DNA of 64,000 bases, from positions 868,001 to 932,000 of the forward strand of contig JAESUZ010000139.1 of the NCBI GenBank assembly GCA_017311185.1. The letters run 5' to 3'. Positions 54,284 to 61,672 of the stretch are shown one piece after another (position 1 is the stretch's first letter; the number at the start of each line of letters is the position of its first letter). The translations under genes and the position numbers were made by a program. The stretch comes from Proteles cristata cristata. Its lineage: Eukaryota; Chordata; Mammalia; Carnivora; Hyaenidae. The notes below the pieces were generated by a model. That model made no database searches. It worked only from the letters and a program-made list of their open reading frames with translations, and was not told the DNA's origin.

Positions 54284-56544
54284 TTAGCTAAGGTAACATA
54301 ACAGAGTAGCCTGAACAGGATAGTGACCTCACAGTCCCAATCACAGGAAATTCAAAACAAAAGCTATTTAGAAAGCAACTTCTACCTAAAAGAAAAGCTA
54401 AAAATTGTATTTGGGGCAGTGGGGAGAAACGGCAAAAGTAGAAAAAACAAACAAAAAAACCCACGACCCGCATTACCAAAGAAAACACACGGCCATTGCA
54501 CCTGGGCCTTAAAAAGTTATCAGACATACCTGTGTGCTCAGGCCTGAGGCGCTGTCCAAACACAGGCCCAAGGACCAGACTGTACTTTCCCTACCCTGTC
54601 AGGTGACCGAGTTACTGCAACTGAATCCTCCATAGTGATAATACCAACAGCCTTAGAACGAGAGAATGCAAAAGAGCTCAAGAGTTTGGAAAGTGTTTTT
54701 CTAGCATTCCCATCCTTAGAGAAGAATACTTATCTATGCTGGAAAAAAAGGAAAGAAATAAATCTAAATATGTCTGATGTCTCATTATCCTTGGGGGAGG
54801 GTATCATCCTACACAAAGGACATACAAAGGTACTCTCTTTAAAGTTCATTAATCCTGGGGCGCCTGGGTGTCAGTCCGTTGTGTGTCTAACTCTTGATTT
54901 CGGCTTAGGTCTCGATCCCAGCGTCGTGGGATCGAGCCCCATGTCCAGCTCGGTGTGGAGTCAGCTTAAAAGAGTCTCTCTCTCGGGGCGCCTGGGTGGC
55001 TTAGTCGGTTAAGCGTCTGACTTTCGCTTGGGTCATGATCTCGCGGTTCGTGGGTTCGAGCCCCGCGTCGGGCTCTGTGATGACTGCCGGCTCAGAGCCT
55101 GGAGCCTGTTTCAGCCTGTGACTCCCTCTCTCTCTGACCCTCCCCTGCTCACGCTGTCTCTCTCTCTCTCCTAGAAATAAATAAATAAAATTAAAAAAAA
55201 ATAGAGTCTCTCTCTGCCCCTCTCCCCCGCTCGTACTCTCTGCATTCTCTTAAAAAATTGTTTTAATCCTGCAGATAAAGGCACACATCCATCCCATACT
55301 TCATTCCAAGGCAGATATTATCAGTGTTCCTTCCAGTGTTAATGAGCCCATGGGGGGGGGGGGGATGTCTGAGGTCATGAAGTCTGGGGACAGAAATGCA
55401 AATTCATGCCCAAAAGGCTGGAGCTCCTTAAAGTCCCCTGATACACCCTGTGATGCCACATGCTGGGTTATCCACCAGACACCGAACTAGCCCTTTCTTA
55501 TGATACCAAGGAAAGCAACTGTTTTTCCTACTAACCCTGCTTTTCTCACTATCACCATATCACCAAATGCATATTTACACCTTAACGTTTAAATTTTATG
55601 GACAGGATAAACATACTTTTATTCAAATAGCAAGTCTGTAGCAGCACAGGCCTATCCTGGTGGTTTAAGAGAATTTTTTTAAAAACTTGAAGCCGCTGCC
55701 CAAAGTACTGAATTAGCCCTAGAAGTTGTCATCACTACCAGTGCCTCCTTAAAGAACATTACACAATTTATCTGCAACTTTCGGGTGCCCAATCCTTTCC
55801 CTCCTCAACACTTAGCCTCGACAGCCAGAGGCTGATCAAGAGGCATCAAAAGCGCAGGATCTAAAATCCAAAGACCCCCAACGTTTTGTCCAGGCTTTTC
55901 CAATACTGTTTTTGCGACCTTGGGACACGTCAATCAGCCAAATAACTCTCATTCTCCTCCTGTGCAAATCCGAAGGGGTAAACACCTGTCCTACGTACCC
56001 TAGGGCTGCGTCAGTGTTGCCATGAAGTGGGGACGCTGCTCCAGAGGGTGGCCCGCTGTCCGGACGCCCCTGACCCCTCGCTCCCGGGGTCCGCCCACGA
56101 CAGAGGAGCTGGGGACTCCGCGGCGAGGCGCCCGCTGCGCTCAGGAAAGGATGCTCCCTCACCAGCGCTCCTTCGGGATGGCGGCGCCGCGCGCTCTGAC
56201 AGCCGAACACAAGCAGCGCCCGCCTGGCCCCGGCCTCCAGCCCCGCGCGCCTCCGGCGGTTCCTCCCTTGAGCCGCCCAAGCTCGCCCCGCGCCCGCGAC
56301 CCCCGACCAGCCTTGCACCCCTCTCGCCCCCTGGTGGCGACGGACCCCCAGCCCGTGGGGGCTGCACCGGCTCGCCTCCGCGCTCCCGCATCTACGCTGG
56401 GGCTGCGGCTGGGGCCAGGCCCCGACCGGCTTCGCCCCCAGCGCCTCGCCTCCCGGTCTCCCCGGGGCCCGCGGGAGCAGGGTGGTCGCGAGGCTGCGCC
56501 TCCTTACCGGGGAGCTTGAGCGCCCTGGACAGCACAGTCGCCAT
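24382..56544 (-). CDS. FAM234B: FAM234B (KIAA1467), spliced, 12 coding exons
   Basis: In transcript order the exons are 56544-56508, 46753-46355, 43050-42952, 39148-38960, 37663-37533, 33722-33575, 33204-33063, 31806-31663, 31255-31174, 28733-28578, 26275-26158 and 24617-24382. All borders are AG/GT and phases agree: 1881 nt, 626 residues plus stop (human about 622). An acidic cytoplasmic N-terminus (residues 1-104; [20 protein letters not shown]) precedes one membrane span (about 105-127) and a large lumenal/extracellular region with FG-GAP/propeller-like repeats, including Asp-rich loops D156-D164 and D267-D275 and several N-glycosylation sequons. FAM234A (ITFG3) is the paralogue; the molecular function is not established. 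It has a CpG-island promoter and a 3 kb 3' UTR, and it converges on GSG1. Confidence 0.94.
25690..25855 (+). repeat. L2 LINE 3' end relic
   Basis: Blocks in order: cctaagctcttgcagggtca, attcctagcacctggcac, agcacctgacatacagg, gctcaatgagcatttgcct, as at the L2 3' end. In FAM234B intron 11, antisense to the gene. Confidence 0.55.
26158..26275 (-). CDS. FAM234B: FAM234B coding exon 11
   Basis: 118 nt, acceptor tggtcag, donor GTAAGT. It encodes [32 protein letters not shown] and TVTASE. The stretch [10 protein letters not shown] differs from the remembered human sequence more than its surroundings do. Confidence 0.92.
28578..28733 (-). CDS. FAM234B: FAM234B coding exon 10
   Basis: 156 nt, acceptor tctgcag, donor GTGAGT, phase 0 to 0. 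It encodes [36 protein letters not shown] and [14 protein letters not shown]. Confidence 0.94.
29735..29895 (-). repeat. MIR relic
   Basis: Reverse MIR blocks ataaccctatgaagatagg, ccacttcataaag, gaattatg-like and ggccccaggtcactaataag. In FAM234B intron 9. Confidence 0.45.
30260..30480 (+). repeat. L2 LINE 3' end relic
   Basis: Blocks acaagactagggcctcgtc, tgccatgcctccactgac, atctggcacggaacttggc, as in the L2 3' end. In FAM234B intron 9. Confidence 0.45.
31174..31255 (-). CDS. FAM234B: FAM234B coding exon 9
   Basis: 82 nt, acceptor atttacag, donor GTAAAA, ends in phase 0. It encodes [19 protein letters not shown] and QDGVGMKK. It is too short to stand out as an open frame but fits family sequence and phase exactly. 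Confidence 0.9.
31302..31525 (+). repeat. SINEC_Fc-type SINE
   Basis: Older subgroup. Target duplication aagaagaagagga flanks it. It ends only about 45 bases from exon 9 of FAM234B (31255), on the upstream side of that exon, so its T-rich strand lies near the acceptor. Confidence 0.92.
31663..31806 (-). CDS. FAM234B: FAM234B coding exon 8
   Basis: 144 nt, acceptor taattcag, donor GTATGC, phase 2 to 2. It encodes [38 protein letters not shown] and SWTLSLQGL. Two sequons (NCS, NLT) are present. Confidence 0.9.
32304..32530 (+). repeat. SINEC_Fc-type SINE, young subgroup
   Basis: Target duplication aagaatgaagcca on both sides. In FAM234B intron 7, antisense to the gene. Confidence 0.95.
33063..33204 (-). 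CDS. FAM234B: FAM234B coding exon 7
   Basis: 142 nt, acceptor gtgctag, donor GTAGGG (weaker than the others), ends in phase 2. It encodes [18 protein letters not shown] and [21 protein letters not shown] found it by reading the minus strand for the expected continuation; no long open frame marks it. Confidence 0.9.
33575..33722 (-). CDS. FAM234B: FAM234B coding exon 6
   Basis: 148 nt, acceptor tcttcag, donor GTAAGA. It encodes [34 protein letters not shown] and [13 protein letters not shown], a blade matching FAM234 family proteins. Confidence 0.94.
34160..34385. mobile_element. Old hAT-like non-autonomous DNA transposon
   Basis: The termini read gaggtcagcaaacctgtcc and cacagtttgccaacc, with ggatattttaggttttgc and gccaaatctggcctgcagg inside: a well-known mammalian medium-reiterated DNA element with inverted ends. 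Confidence 0.55.
34533..34754 (+). repeat. SINEC_Fc-type SINE, young subgroup
   Basis: Target duplication aaaaggaaggcttttgg on both sides. In FAM234B intron 5. Confidence 0.95.
34790..35600 (+). mobile_element. CR1/L3 LINE relic
   Basis: The order of recognisable CR1/L3 blocks runs over about 800 bases: gacttgaatgaacagctt, agctgaaagggatagctaat, gaagattggtcaaaatctg, tatgggtaccacattttaaa, gtatttagccttgag, gggctttcatgtagaaagag. Many frame breaks; ancient. Confidence 0.6.
35601..37130. other. FAM234B intron 5, nothing recognised
   Basis: AT-rich intronic sequence without exon-like signals or a repeat I can name with confidence. Confidence 0.35.
37140..37345 (-). repeat. MIR relic
   Basis: Reverse MIR blocks aggcactacattaggcac, caaatcctgtgagtac, ggcttgcccaaggccac and ctggctccagagctccacc. 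It lies just beyond the exon 5 donor of FAM234B. Confidence 0.6.
37533..37663 (-). CDS. FAM234B: FAM234B coding exon 5
   Basis: 131 nt, acceptor cctctag, donor GTATGC, ends in phase 0. It encodes [14 protein letters not shown] and a second Asp-rich loop, DLDEDGVRD, followed by [10 protein letters not shown]. Confidence 0.94.
38172..38403 (+). repeat. SINEC_Fc-type SINE
   Basis: Older subgroup. Target duplication aaactgggaaggttgca on both sides. Confidence 0.95.
38960..39148 (-). CDS. FAM234B: FAM234B coding exon 4
   Basis: 189 nt, acceptor cttttag, donor GTAAAG. It encodes a propeller blade with [15 protein letters not shown], a [10 protein letters not shown] strand, [11 protein letters not shown] and FNATSG. 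Two sequons (NGS, NAT) fit a lumenal location. Confidence 0.94.
39430..39535 (+). repeat. L2 LINE 3' end relic
   Basis: Blocks atttctgtatcctcagtgcc, gcgcctagcacac and ttgtttgctaaataaa. Confidence 0.5.
39669..39880 (+). repeat. SINEC_Fc-type SINE, older variant
   Basis: cctctgactcgtgatttcagctc variant. Target duplication gaaatacctgagttct on both sides. Confidence 0.93.
40101..40321 (+). repeat. SINEC_Fc-type SINE
   Basis: Target duplication aagggattagag(g/t)agctc on both sides, with one difference. Confidence 0.93.
40660..40895 (+). repeat. L2 LINE 3' end relic
   Basis: Blocks ccactagactgcggttcctt, gaggtcgagaccacac, caggtattcaatacatag and ttgttgaataaatgga, the classic L2 terminus. Confidence 0.65.
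41000..41175 (+). repeat. MIR relic
   Basis: Forward MIR blocks tgtttggatcccagctctac, catttaccaactgtagaac, tttggcaaattctttaaact, tatgcctcagtttccccata, then accccataggattatgttg. Confidence 0.75.
41828..42051 (-). repeat. SINEC_Fc-type SINE, young subgroup, minus strand
   Basis: Target duplication ttgtataaggttta on both sides. The only copy in FAM234B introns oriented with the gene. Confidence 0.95.
42952..43050 (-). CDS. FAM234B: FAM234B coding exon 3
   Basis: 99 nt, acceptor tttatcag, donor GTAAGA, phase 1 to 1. It encodes [23 protein letters not shown] in two segments; the DVNGDGLRD part is an FG-GAP/calcium-loop-like motif. Confidence 0.94.
43880..44340 (+). mobile_element. Old L1 ORF2 3' fragment
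   Basis: Diverged L1 blocks: actcatgcacggctggtgg, gtgtaaactggcacaacca, ctaggacccagcagtatcac, acatgtataagaatcttc, gttcatcaacagtaaaatgg. In FAM234B intron 2. It encodes no intact product. Confidence 0.65.
44541..44765 (+). repeat. SINEC-type SINE, old variant
   Basis: gcgcctggatggctcagtcag head and actcttgatttcagctcagg variant, followed by an uninterrupted (TC)n run and A/T-rich tail. Confidence 0.88.
45040..45490 (+). mobile_element. Possible solo LTR, class unknown
   Basis: A unit of about 450 bases containing an AATAAA-like aaataaacaatattttg near its 3' part and TG..CA-like limits. It resembles retroviral LTRs in layout. I cannot name the family. Confidence 0.3.
45696..45917 (+). repeat. 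SINEC_Fc-type SINE
   Basis: Target duplication aag(t/a)caaattgggg(t) on both sides with one change. It lies about 0.4 kb downstream of FAM234B exon 2. Confidence 0.92.
46355..46753 (-). CDS. FAM234B: FAM234B coding exon 2
   Basis: 399 nt, acceptor gtgtttcag, donor GTGAGT. It encodes about residues 13-145: the acidic N-terminal region with Ser/Asp clusters likely to be CK2 sites, then the single transmembrane segment ([20 protein letters not shown]) and the juxtamembrane [14 protein letters not shown]. Confidence 0.95.
47716..47915 (+). repeat. SINEC-type SINE, old variant
   Basis: 5'-shortened head (ggggcacagtcagttgagc), gactcttgatttcagctcagg body, CT tract and A-rich tail. Confidence 0.85.
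48845..49399 (+). mobile_element. MARNA-type mariner relic inside L1
   Basis: It begins caggtttccttcactatcc, followed by aaaagtagagtgctcccg, gcaattaccattaatttata and gagctttcccagacccaag, matching the MARNA non-autonomous mariner. The right end is approximate. Confidence 0.55.
48948..48986 (-). mobile_element. Ultra-short L1 insertion
   Basis: In reverse it is a 27-base body containing aataaactatttgt plus a poly(A) of about 12, matching the last bases of the L1 at 59.99-60.02 kb. tatggaaaacattttt is duplicated on both sides. Confidence 0.7.
49840..50095 (+). repeat. MIR relic
   Basis: Forward blocks tcaaatcttggctctatct, ttaatcatgtgacctcaatt, gtaagccttattcttccc, ttttgaggattaaataagg, then gcactcaacaaatctcagc. 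Confidence 0.65.
50130..50480 (-). mobile_element. CR1/L3 LINE relic
   Basis: Reverse CR1/L3 blocks: ctcggaactggatacaatcc, gggtgcagtctggtcaggc, aacctaagatcttgccagc, tttcttggcagccacatcac. Confidence 0.55.
51055..51330 (-). repeat. MIR relic
   Basis: Reverse blocks ctactgttctgggcactg, gatcctcatgacaacgctgg, ttcccattttaccaacaag, caggattcaaattcaggcag. Confidence 0.65.
52130..52330 (-). repeat. MIR relic
   Basis: Reverse blocks tctgcaaatcttcataagc, ccattttcaagatgaggaaa, ctgagggttggaag, ggcttcaaatccaggcagtc. Confidence 0.65.
52331..53620. other. FAM234B intron 1, nothing recognised
   Basis: AT-rich; overlapping short open frames without family resemblance. Confidence 0.35.
53625..54130 (-). repeat. 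MIR relic split by a SINE
   Basis: aagagttaacacttactgaa and taaccccatgaggtaaatat, then ggagttgaacccaatgctgt, flank the SINE at 53715. Confidence 0.5.
53715..53938 (+). repeat. SINEC_Fc-type SINE
   Basis: Older subgroup copy inside the MIR, with CT tract and AAATAAATAAAC tail. Confidence 0.9.
54150..54280 (+). repeat. L1 3' end fragment with (GA)n tail
   Basis: atcattacactgtacaccta, then ttagacttcaatttaaaaa as at old L1 3' ends, followed by about 38 nt of GA repeat that replaces the poly(A). Confidence 0.5.
54857..55265 (+). repeat. SINEC-type SINE split by a younger SINE
   Basis: The old-variant copy (gtctaactcttgatttcgg) is interrupted at agagtctctctct, which is duplicated on both sides of the inner copy. 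It resumes with gcccctctcccccgctcg. The outer duplication is approximately ttaatcctg. Confidence 0.88.
54985..55201 (+). repeat. SINEC_Fc-type SINE, young subgroup (inner)
   Basis: Young subgroup (cttagtcggttaagcgtctg, tttcgcttggg) inserted in the CT tract of the older SINE. Confidence 0.93.
56324..56337 (-). promoter_or_regulatory. CTCF-like motif
   Basis: Minus strand CCACCAGGGGGCGA matches 13 of 14 positions of the CTCF core CCASYAGRKGGCRS. It is located in the CpG island about 0.2 kb into FAM234B intron 1. Confidence 0.5.
56508..56544 (-). CDS. FAM234B: FAM234B coding exon 1
   Basis: It encodes only [12 protein letters not shown] plus one base before donor GTAAGG. The ATG has a strong context (cgccATGG). 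It sits inside the CpG island, and intron 1 is about 9.75 kb. Confidence 0.9.
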
Positions 56545-56591
56545 GGCGGAGGCCCCGGTGCGCGTGCGCGCGCGCGCGCCCGCGTCCTGCC

Positions 56592-56603
56592 GGGAAGTGT
56601 AGT
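56592..56603 (-). promoter_or_regulatory. ACTACANNTCCC (GFY/ZNF143-type) promoter element
   Basis: On the minus strand it reads ACTACACTTCCCGGCA, the GFY element that often sits just upstream of housekeeping-type start sites. It lies 48-59 bases upstream of the FAM234B ATG, so initiation probably falls within or next to it and the 5' leader is short. Confidence 0.55.
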
Positions 56604-56866
56604 TCGCAGCGGGCGGTGCGCGGGGCTGGGACCCGGGAAGGTGGGAGCCGCGAAGCAGAGCCGGGCCGGGGGAGGCGCGGGGCTGCGGCGCCCGAGTGCC
56701 CGTGCACGCTTCTGCGGGCTCTTCCCCCGCCTACTCGAGCCAGACCCCTCTCCTGGCAAGTCACCTCACTGCTCTGAGTCACCCTCCTCCTGCTCAGTGA
56801 AATGGGGAACTAATAACTATCCCGGAGGCTTGCAGTGAGCTTGGAATGAGATAGCAGGTATTCAAG

Positions 56867-57085
56867 GAGGCACCGGTGGTGAAATGAGCGTGGGCTTTGG
56901 AGTTAGGATTTGAATCCTACCTGCGTGCCTTGCCAGCTGGGCCATCTTGGGCAAGTCACTTGGCATGACTAAGCTTCAGTTTCATTTTTAAAATGGAGAC
57001 ACTACCTGATTCACACAGGCTTCCTGTGAGAATTAGATCATCTGTGTAAGATACAGGGCACACAGTAGGCACCCAGTAAGTGTGT
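56867..57085 (+). repeat. MIR relic
   Basis: Forward and nearly full length: gagcgtgggctttggagtta, gatttgaatcctacctgcg, ccatcttgggcaagtcactt, cttcagtttcatttttaaaa, cagggcacacagtaggcac. Confidence 0.85.
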
Positions 57086-57519
57086 TTCTTTCTGTTTCTT
57101 GGGTAAACGGTGAGGTTTCCTAGAGCTCTAACCCTCGTCTCATGTTTCCAGGTCTTCCCAGGTGCCTGCTGGACACTCTACCCTGCAGATTCTTAGCTTA
57201 AAGAGTCTAGGAAGCAAGAACCGACCTGCTTCTTACCCACAGGCACCAAGAGATCAGCATTTTAGCGCAAGAACGCTGAAGATATTATTTATCTCAGAGT
57301 TGGGACGGGTCTTAGAGGTCACCTAGTCCACCCTCCTTGTTTCTCTGAAGAGAAAACTAACATCTAGAAAGATGATGTGACTTCTTAGTGTCAAACAATA
57401 GCTCTAAGTTACCTCTCTCTTGGACTCTGCCTCATTCCCATGAAAAACCGTCAGTAGGACTATCCTGTGGGTGTAATTCACATCCCCTCACCCTTTTCCA
57501 CACAAAACATGTCATGGAT

Positions 57520-58000
57520 TCTGGACAGGGCACAGAGGCCGGAGACAGGCCACTGAGTTCAAATCCTGACTCCACCATTTCCTAGCTGCCAGATCTAGGG
57601 CTTCTTGCTTTATCTCAATTTCCTCTCTGCTCAATTTCCTCATCTGCTAAATGGGGATGAAATATTTCCAGGGGCACCTGGGTGGCTCAGTGTGTTAAGC
57701 ATCCGACTTCAGCTCAGGTCATGATCTTGTGGTTCGTGAGTTCAAGCCCCTTATTGGGTTCTGTGCTGACAGCTCAAAGCCTGGAGCCTGTTTCAGATTC
57801 TGTGTCTCCCTCTCTTTCTGCCCCTCCTCCACTCGTGCTCTGTCTCTCTCTGTCTCAAAAATAAATAAACAACAAAAAACAATTAAAAAAAGAAATAGTT
57901 CCAATCCCACAGAGTTGTCCTGAGAATTAAATGGAAACATGCAAAGCACCTAGAAGAGTGCCTGACACCTAGTACCTGTCGTATAAGTGTTAGCTCTCCT
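57520..58000 (+). repeat. MIR relic split by a SINE
   Basis: gttcaaatcctgactccacc, catttcctagctgccag and ctcatctgctaaatggggat, then after the SINE tgtcctgagaattaaatgg and gagtgcctgacacctag. Confidence 0.75.
57672..57893 (+). repeat. SINEC_Fc-type SINE
   Basis: Older subgroup. Target duplication gaaata(t/g)ttcca flanks it. Confidence 0.93.
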
Positions 58001-58009
58001 TTGTATTAA

Positions 58010-59540
58010 TAAGTGATTAATTTTTGACAATTTAATAATTTAATAACAGATGGTACATTTCATAATAATTTAATGGATTGGTAATTTATTCATTTATTCT
58101 TACAGCATTCTACAAGACCCCAAATTTTTACTCTTTGCCATCTCTCTGGAGGTCTGATTAAAAACCATATTTTACATCTATGTAGGTCATCCTGGACCAG
58201 CAGCATCACAGGCCACAGTGAGCCAGTAGAGGCTTGCCTGATACCAGATTAGCTAATTGGAACACCTTCTTGAGATATGGAGACAGAGGAAAATAACTTT
58301 AAAGTGAGCAGGATGCAGGATATGTCAGTTTTAGCTGCAGAAGAACAAGAACTTGAGTTTCTAAGAGAAAGCAGGTGGGCAGGAACAGCCAGGTTACACA
58401 GAAAGGAAAGAGATCACCTATCCCCTTTTCATAATGAAAGGGTATATGCTTCTTATGTGAGGGAAGTAAACTAATATTGTACAGTTTAAAGTTTGATTAA
58501 AATTTTTCCTTCAAATGGCATAGTCACCAAAAGCACCAATGTGCATACACAATTGTGTGAGCACATAAATGTGTGTGACTGTACACATACCCCATAGCTG
58601 TCTCCTCTCCAGCCCCTCAGCTTTCCATGCCTAATCTCTGCGGCATTTACACTCTCCCTACAATCATCCCAGCTTTGCCCAAATGCTTTTGAGGGGGAAG
58701 CAGAGGCTGAAGACTCCCTCTCAGCTCCCTGAGAAGCCCCCCCTCTTTGTTTTCCTTTCCTTGGCCCTTCCAGAAATCTCTTCCATCTGCGACTTTTTTT
58801 TTTTTTTTTTTTTTGCATCTTAATGCAAGACCTCCAGCTTAGAACATTGTTTCTCAAAGTTAATGTGCTTTTCTTCCAATTAAAGGGAAAAAACTCAGAG
58901 CAACCACCACATGAATCAAGATCTTTGCCTTTTACATTGAGAAAACCTGCAAGTTCCTCTCTTGTTACCTGCAGGAATGTGCCTTCACTGCCCAGACACC
59001 CACTGAGGTCCCTGTGGAAAATGCAAACACCCTGGGCTTCCTGACTTCCCAACCTGGTTTACCTCCGGGAGAAGTGAAGCAAGGGGTGGCCGGAGGGATG
59101 CCTGCAGACAGCCTAACCAGCCTACCCTGCCTGAGTGTTGTCCTTGCTACGAGGAGAAGAAGTTCTATTTCTGGAACTCATAACTGAAGCCAGAAGAGCC
59201 CCTTCTCTTCTTCCTACATTGAACTGCACTGGGAGTGTTCCTTCCCAACTTTCCAGGGTTCTAATATTTGGTAGAGAGAACTCACACTTGCTGCTTCTTA
59301 TTACCATCGTGATATGCCAAGTATTGCTCAAAATCTCTAAGCATCCTACATGGGTTCATGATCACATCTGGTCATCTAATCCTTAACATTCCCTGGATGC
59401 TGTCACCACCTCTGCCGGCTGTGACCCTCCCATCAGCATTCACCACCTCCTCTTGGCACCAGTGCTGCTGTGTCCGCCAGCAGCTACAACCCCCCCTCCC
59501 GGTACAACTGAGACCTCCAGGCTTCCTGGCCATTTCCACT
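58010..59540. other. Intergenic, nothing recognised
   Basis: A poly(T) run at 58794-58814 suggests a minus-strand retrotransposon tail without an identifiable body. The 65-codon frame at 58277-58474 has no family match I recognise. Confidence 0.35.
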
Positions 59541-59563
59541 TCTTTTTAAAACTGCTCCTTCTT

Positions 59564-60093
59564 GTTCATAGCAGCACTCTCCACAATAGCTAAAACATGG
59601 AAAGAGTCTAAGTGTCCATCAACGGACGAATGGATCAAGAAGATGTGGTTTATCTATACCATGGAATACTCCATGGCAATGAGAAACAATGAAATCTGGC
59701 CATGTGTAGCAACATGGATGGACCTTGAGGGTGTTATGCTGAGCGAAATAAGTCAGGCAGAGAAGGACAAATATCATATGTGTGCACGTATAGGAGGATT
59801 AGGAGGAACTTAACAGAGGACCAAGGGGGAGAAGGAGAGCGGAAATGGTGGGGGAAAGGGAGAGAGGCAAACCATGAGAGACTCTTGAATGCTGACAAAA
59901 ACTGAGGACTGGTGGATGTGGGGGGGAGGAGGGGTGGGCATGGAGGAGGGCACTCGTGGGGATGAGCACTGGGTGTTACGTGGAAACTAATTTGACAATA
60001 AACTATTTGTGAAAATGAAAGAAACAAAGAAAGAAAGAAAGGAAGGAAGGAAGGAAGGAAGGAAGGAAGGAAGGAAGGAAGGAAGGAAGGAAA
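59564..60093 (+). mobile_element. L1, 5'-truncated, with expanded GGAA tail
   Basis: It retains the C-terminal end of ORF2 (reads IAKTWKESKCPSTDEWIKKM, with MWFIYTMEYSMAMRNNEI) and a complete carnivore-type 3' UTR (gggatgagcactgggtgtta, aataaactatttgtg). The A-rich tail has become (GGAA)n at about 60038-60092. aaactgctccttctt is duplicated at 59549-59563 and about 60095-60109. Inactive. Confidence 0.85.
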
Positions 60094-60226
60094 CAAACTG
60101 CTCCTTCTTCCCCTGTCTCCCATCAGTCAACGCCACTTCGTGTTTTAACGCTGTTAACATGGCAAAGCTGTTGGATGCAATGGCAACTAGGTAAAACTGT
60201 CTCTCTTCTCTTTTTATGTTACTCTT

Positions 60227-60289
60227 TATTAGGAAAATACCCATGCTATCCTGCCTACTATTAGGAAAATACCCATGCTATGCTGCCTA
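60227..60289 (+). repeat. 31-bp direct tandem duplication
   Basis: attaggaaaatacccatgct plus 11 further bases occurs twice in a row with one mismatch in the shared core. Confidence 0.9.
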
Positions 60290-60744
60290 TTCTTCAAGGT
60301 CAAATGCAGTATTTTCATTAAACAGAGATTTCCATTTTTACTTTGCAAATCAAGCAGGGCAAGGTTGTTGCTGTTAATGAACAACCTCACAATTCGTGTG
60401 GTTTCAGAGGATAAGAGTTCATTCGGGCTCAATGTCACTGTCAAGGTGAGAATGGGAATAGACAGCGATGGGGTTCTATTCCTCCCGTTTATTCCAGCGA
60501 TGGGGCTTATTCGCTTCTCATCACAGACGACTTGATTCTGTGACCAGAAGTTGTGTGGCTTATTGTAGGGCTTGTGTTCTCAGAGCACCCTTTAATAAAA
60601 CACAAGGGCTCTCTAGGTTAGATTCATGCATATAGAACTTTCTAGAGTCTAGACTATAAATTGCTTTCTGGGCCCTGAGATTTAAACAAACGCTTCTTCT
60701 TAGGTCTCTGGCTAGAACATATGTTTAAGAATGACAGTATAATT

Positions 60745-60973
60745 GGGGCGCCTGGGTGGCTTAGTCGGTTAAGCGTCCGACTTTCGCTTGGGTCATGATC
60801 TCGCGGTTCGTGGGTTCGAGCCCCGCGTCGGGCTCTGTGCTGACTGCCAGCTCAGAGCCTGGAGCCTGTTTCAGTCTGTGACTCCCTCTCTCTCTGACCC
60901 TCCCCTGCTCACGCTGTCTCTCTCTCTGTCTCCTTGCAATAAATAAAACATTAAAAAAAAATTAAAAAAAAAA
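60745..60973 (+). repeat. SINEC_Fc-type SINE, young subgroup
   Basis: Target duplication aagaatgacagtataatt on both sides with no change. Confidence 0.96.
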
Positions 60974-61672
60974 GAATGACAGTATAATTAAGGACAGACC
61001 TCCCCAGGGCAACTTGGCTCTCCTTCATCTAGGCCTTCATCATAGCTTGTTCCTATGTCTACCAAAGCACTTGTGGTAGAACAGGCATGCCGATAGTTAC
61101 CATGTACTGAGCGCTGATCTCCTACAGGAGAAGACATTGTTTTTAACCCTTGCCAACCTTGATCCAAAACTCTGCCCTTCACCAGCTTTCAAAAAAAAAA
61201 ATTCAGTGGACCAAGTATATTGTGAATTGTGTAGTTTTCCTGAAGATTTAAGGAAGCCAGGGGGTGGAGTCACAGGGTACTCCTAGGATTTCACCAGTCT
61301 CTCTTCTCCCAGGTCCTTGGCTCCTGGATCCATCACTGTTTCTTCTTCCACCAGGACCCCCCTGTGTCTGTCCCACTTGTAAGCTCTTTCTTCTCCTCCC
61401 TGTTCTGCCTCTTGCTGCCATTAGCCTTGACATAGGCTGGAATCTTCCCTCCATCCTACAGTGGGCACAATCTTTCCATGGAAGCCATCACCTCACACGG
61501 TGGAATTCTGACACAATGTGTGCCATTGTCCCTCCTTAATTCTCACAGGGGCCTTGTTACTTAGGTCTTACCCCAAACAACGAGGATGTATAAGCTAGAT
61601 GGATAAAGCCACTGGCCCAAAGTCTTACAGCTCCTTCACACTAGAAGGAGGATTTGAATGCAGGTCTATCTG

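Larger units (their letters stand above)
55990..56720. promoter_or_regulatory. CpG island, FAM234B promoter
   Basis: Dense CpG block covering FAM234B exon 1, the start of intron 1 and the presumed start site. There is no TATA box. It contains a CTCF-like site, an NRF1-like TGCGCGTGCGCG at 56559-56570 and an ACTACA-TCCC element. Long open frames on both strands here are GC-composition artefacts. Confidence 0.85.

Noticed and set aside
55836..56759. 307-codon open frame on the minus strand over FAM234B exon 1
   Set aside because: Not in the FAM234B frame; GC-driven, low-complexity translation. The real gene uses only 37 coding bases here.
58277..58474. 65-codon frame METEENNFKVSRMQDMSVLA
   Set aside because: Begins with an ATG but has no recognisable family, no flanking signals, and its length is expected by chance in AT-rich DNA.
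59562..59813. 83-codon frame with reverse-transcriptase-type similarity
   Set aside because: It is the C-terminal remnant of L1 ORF2 in a 5'-truncated copy, not a gene.
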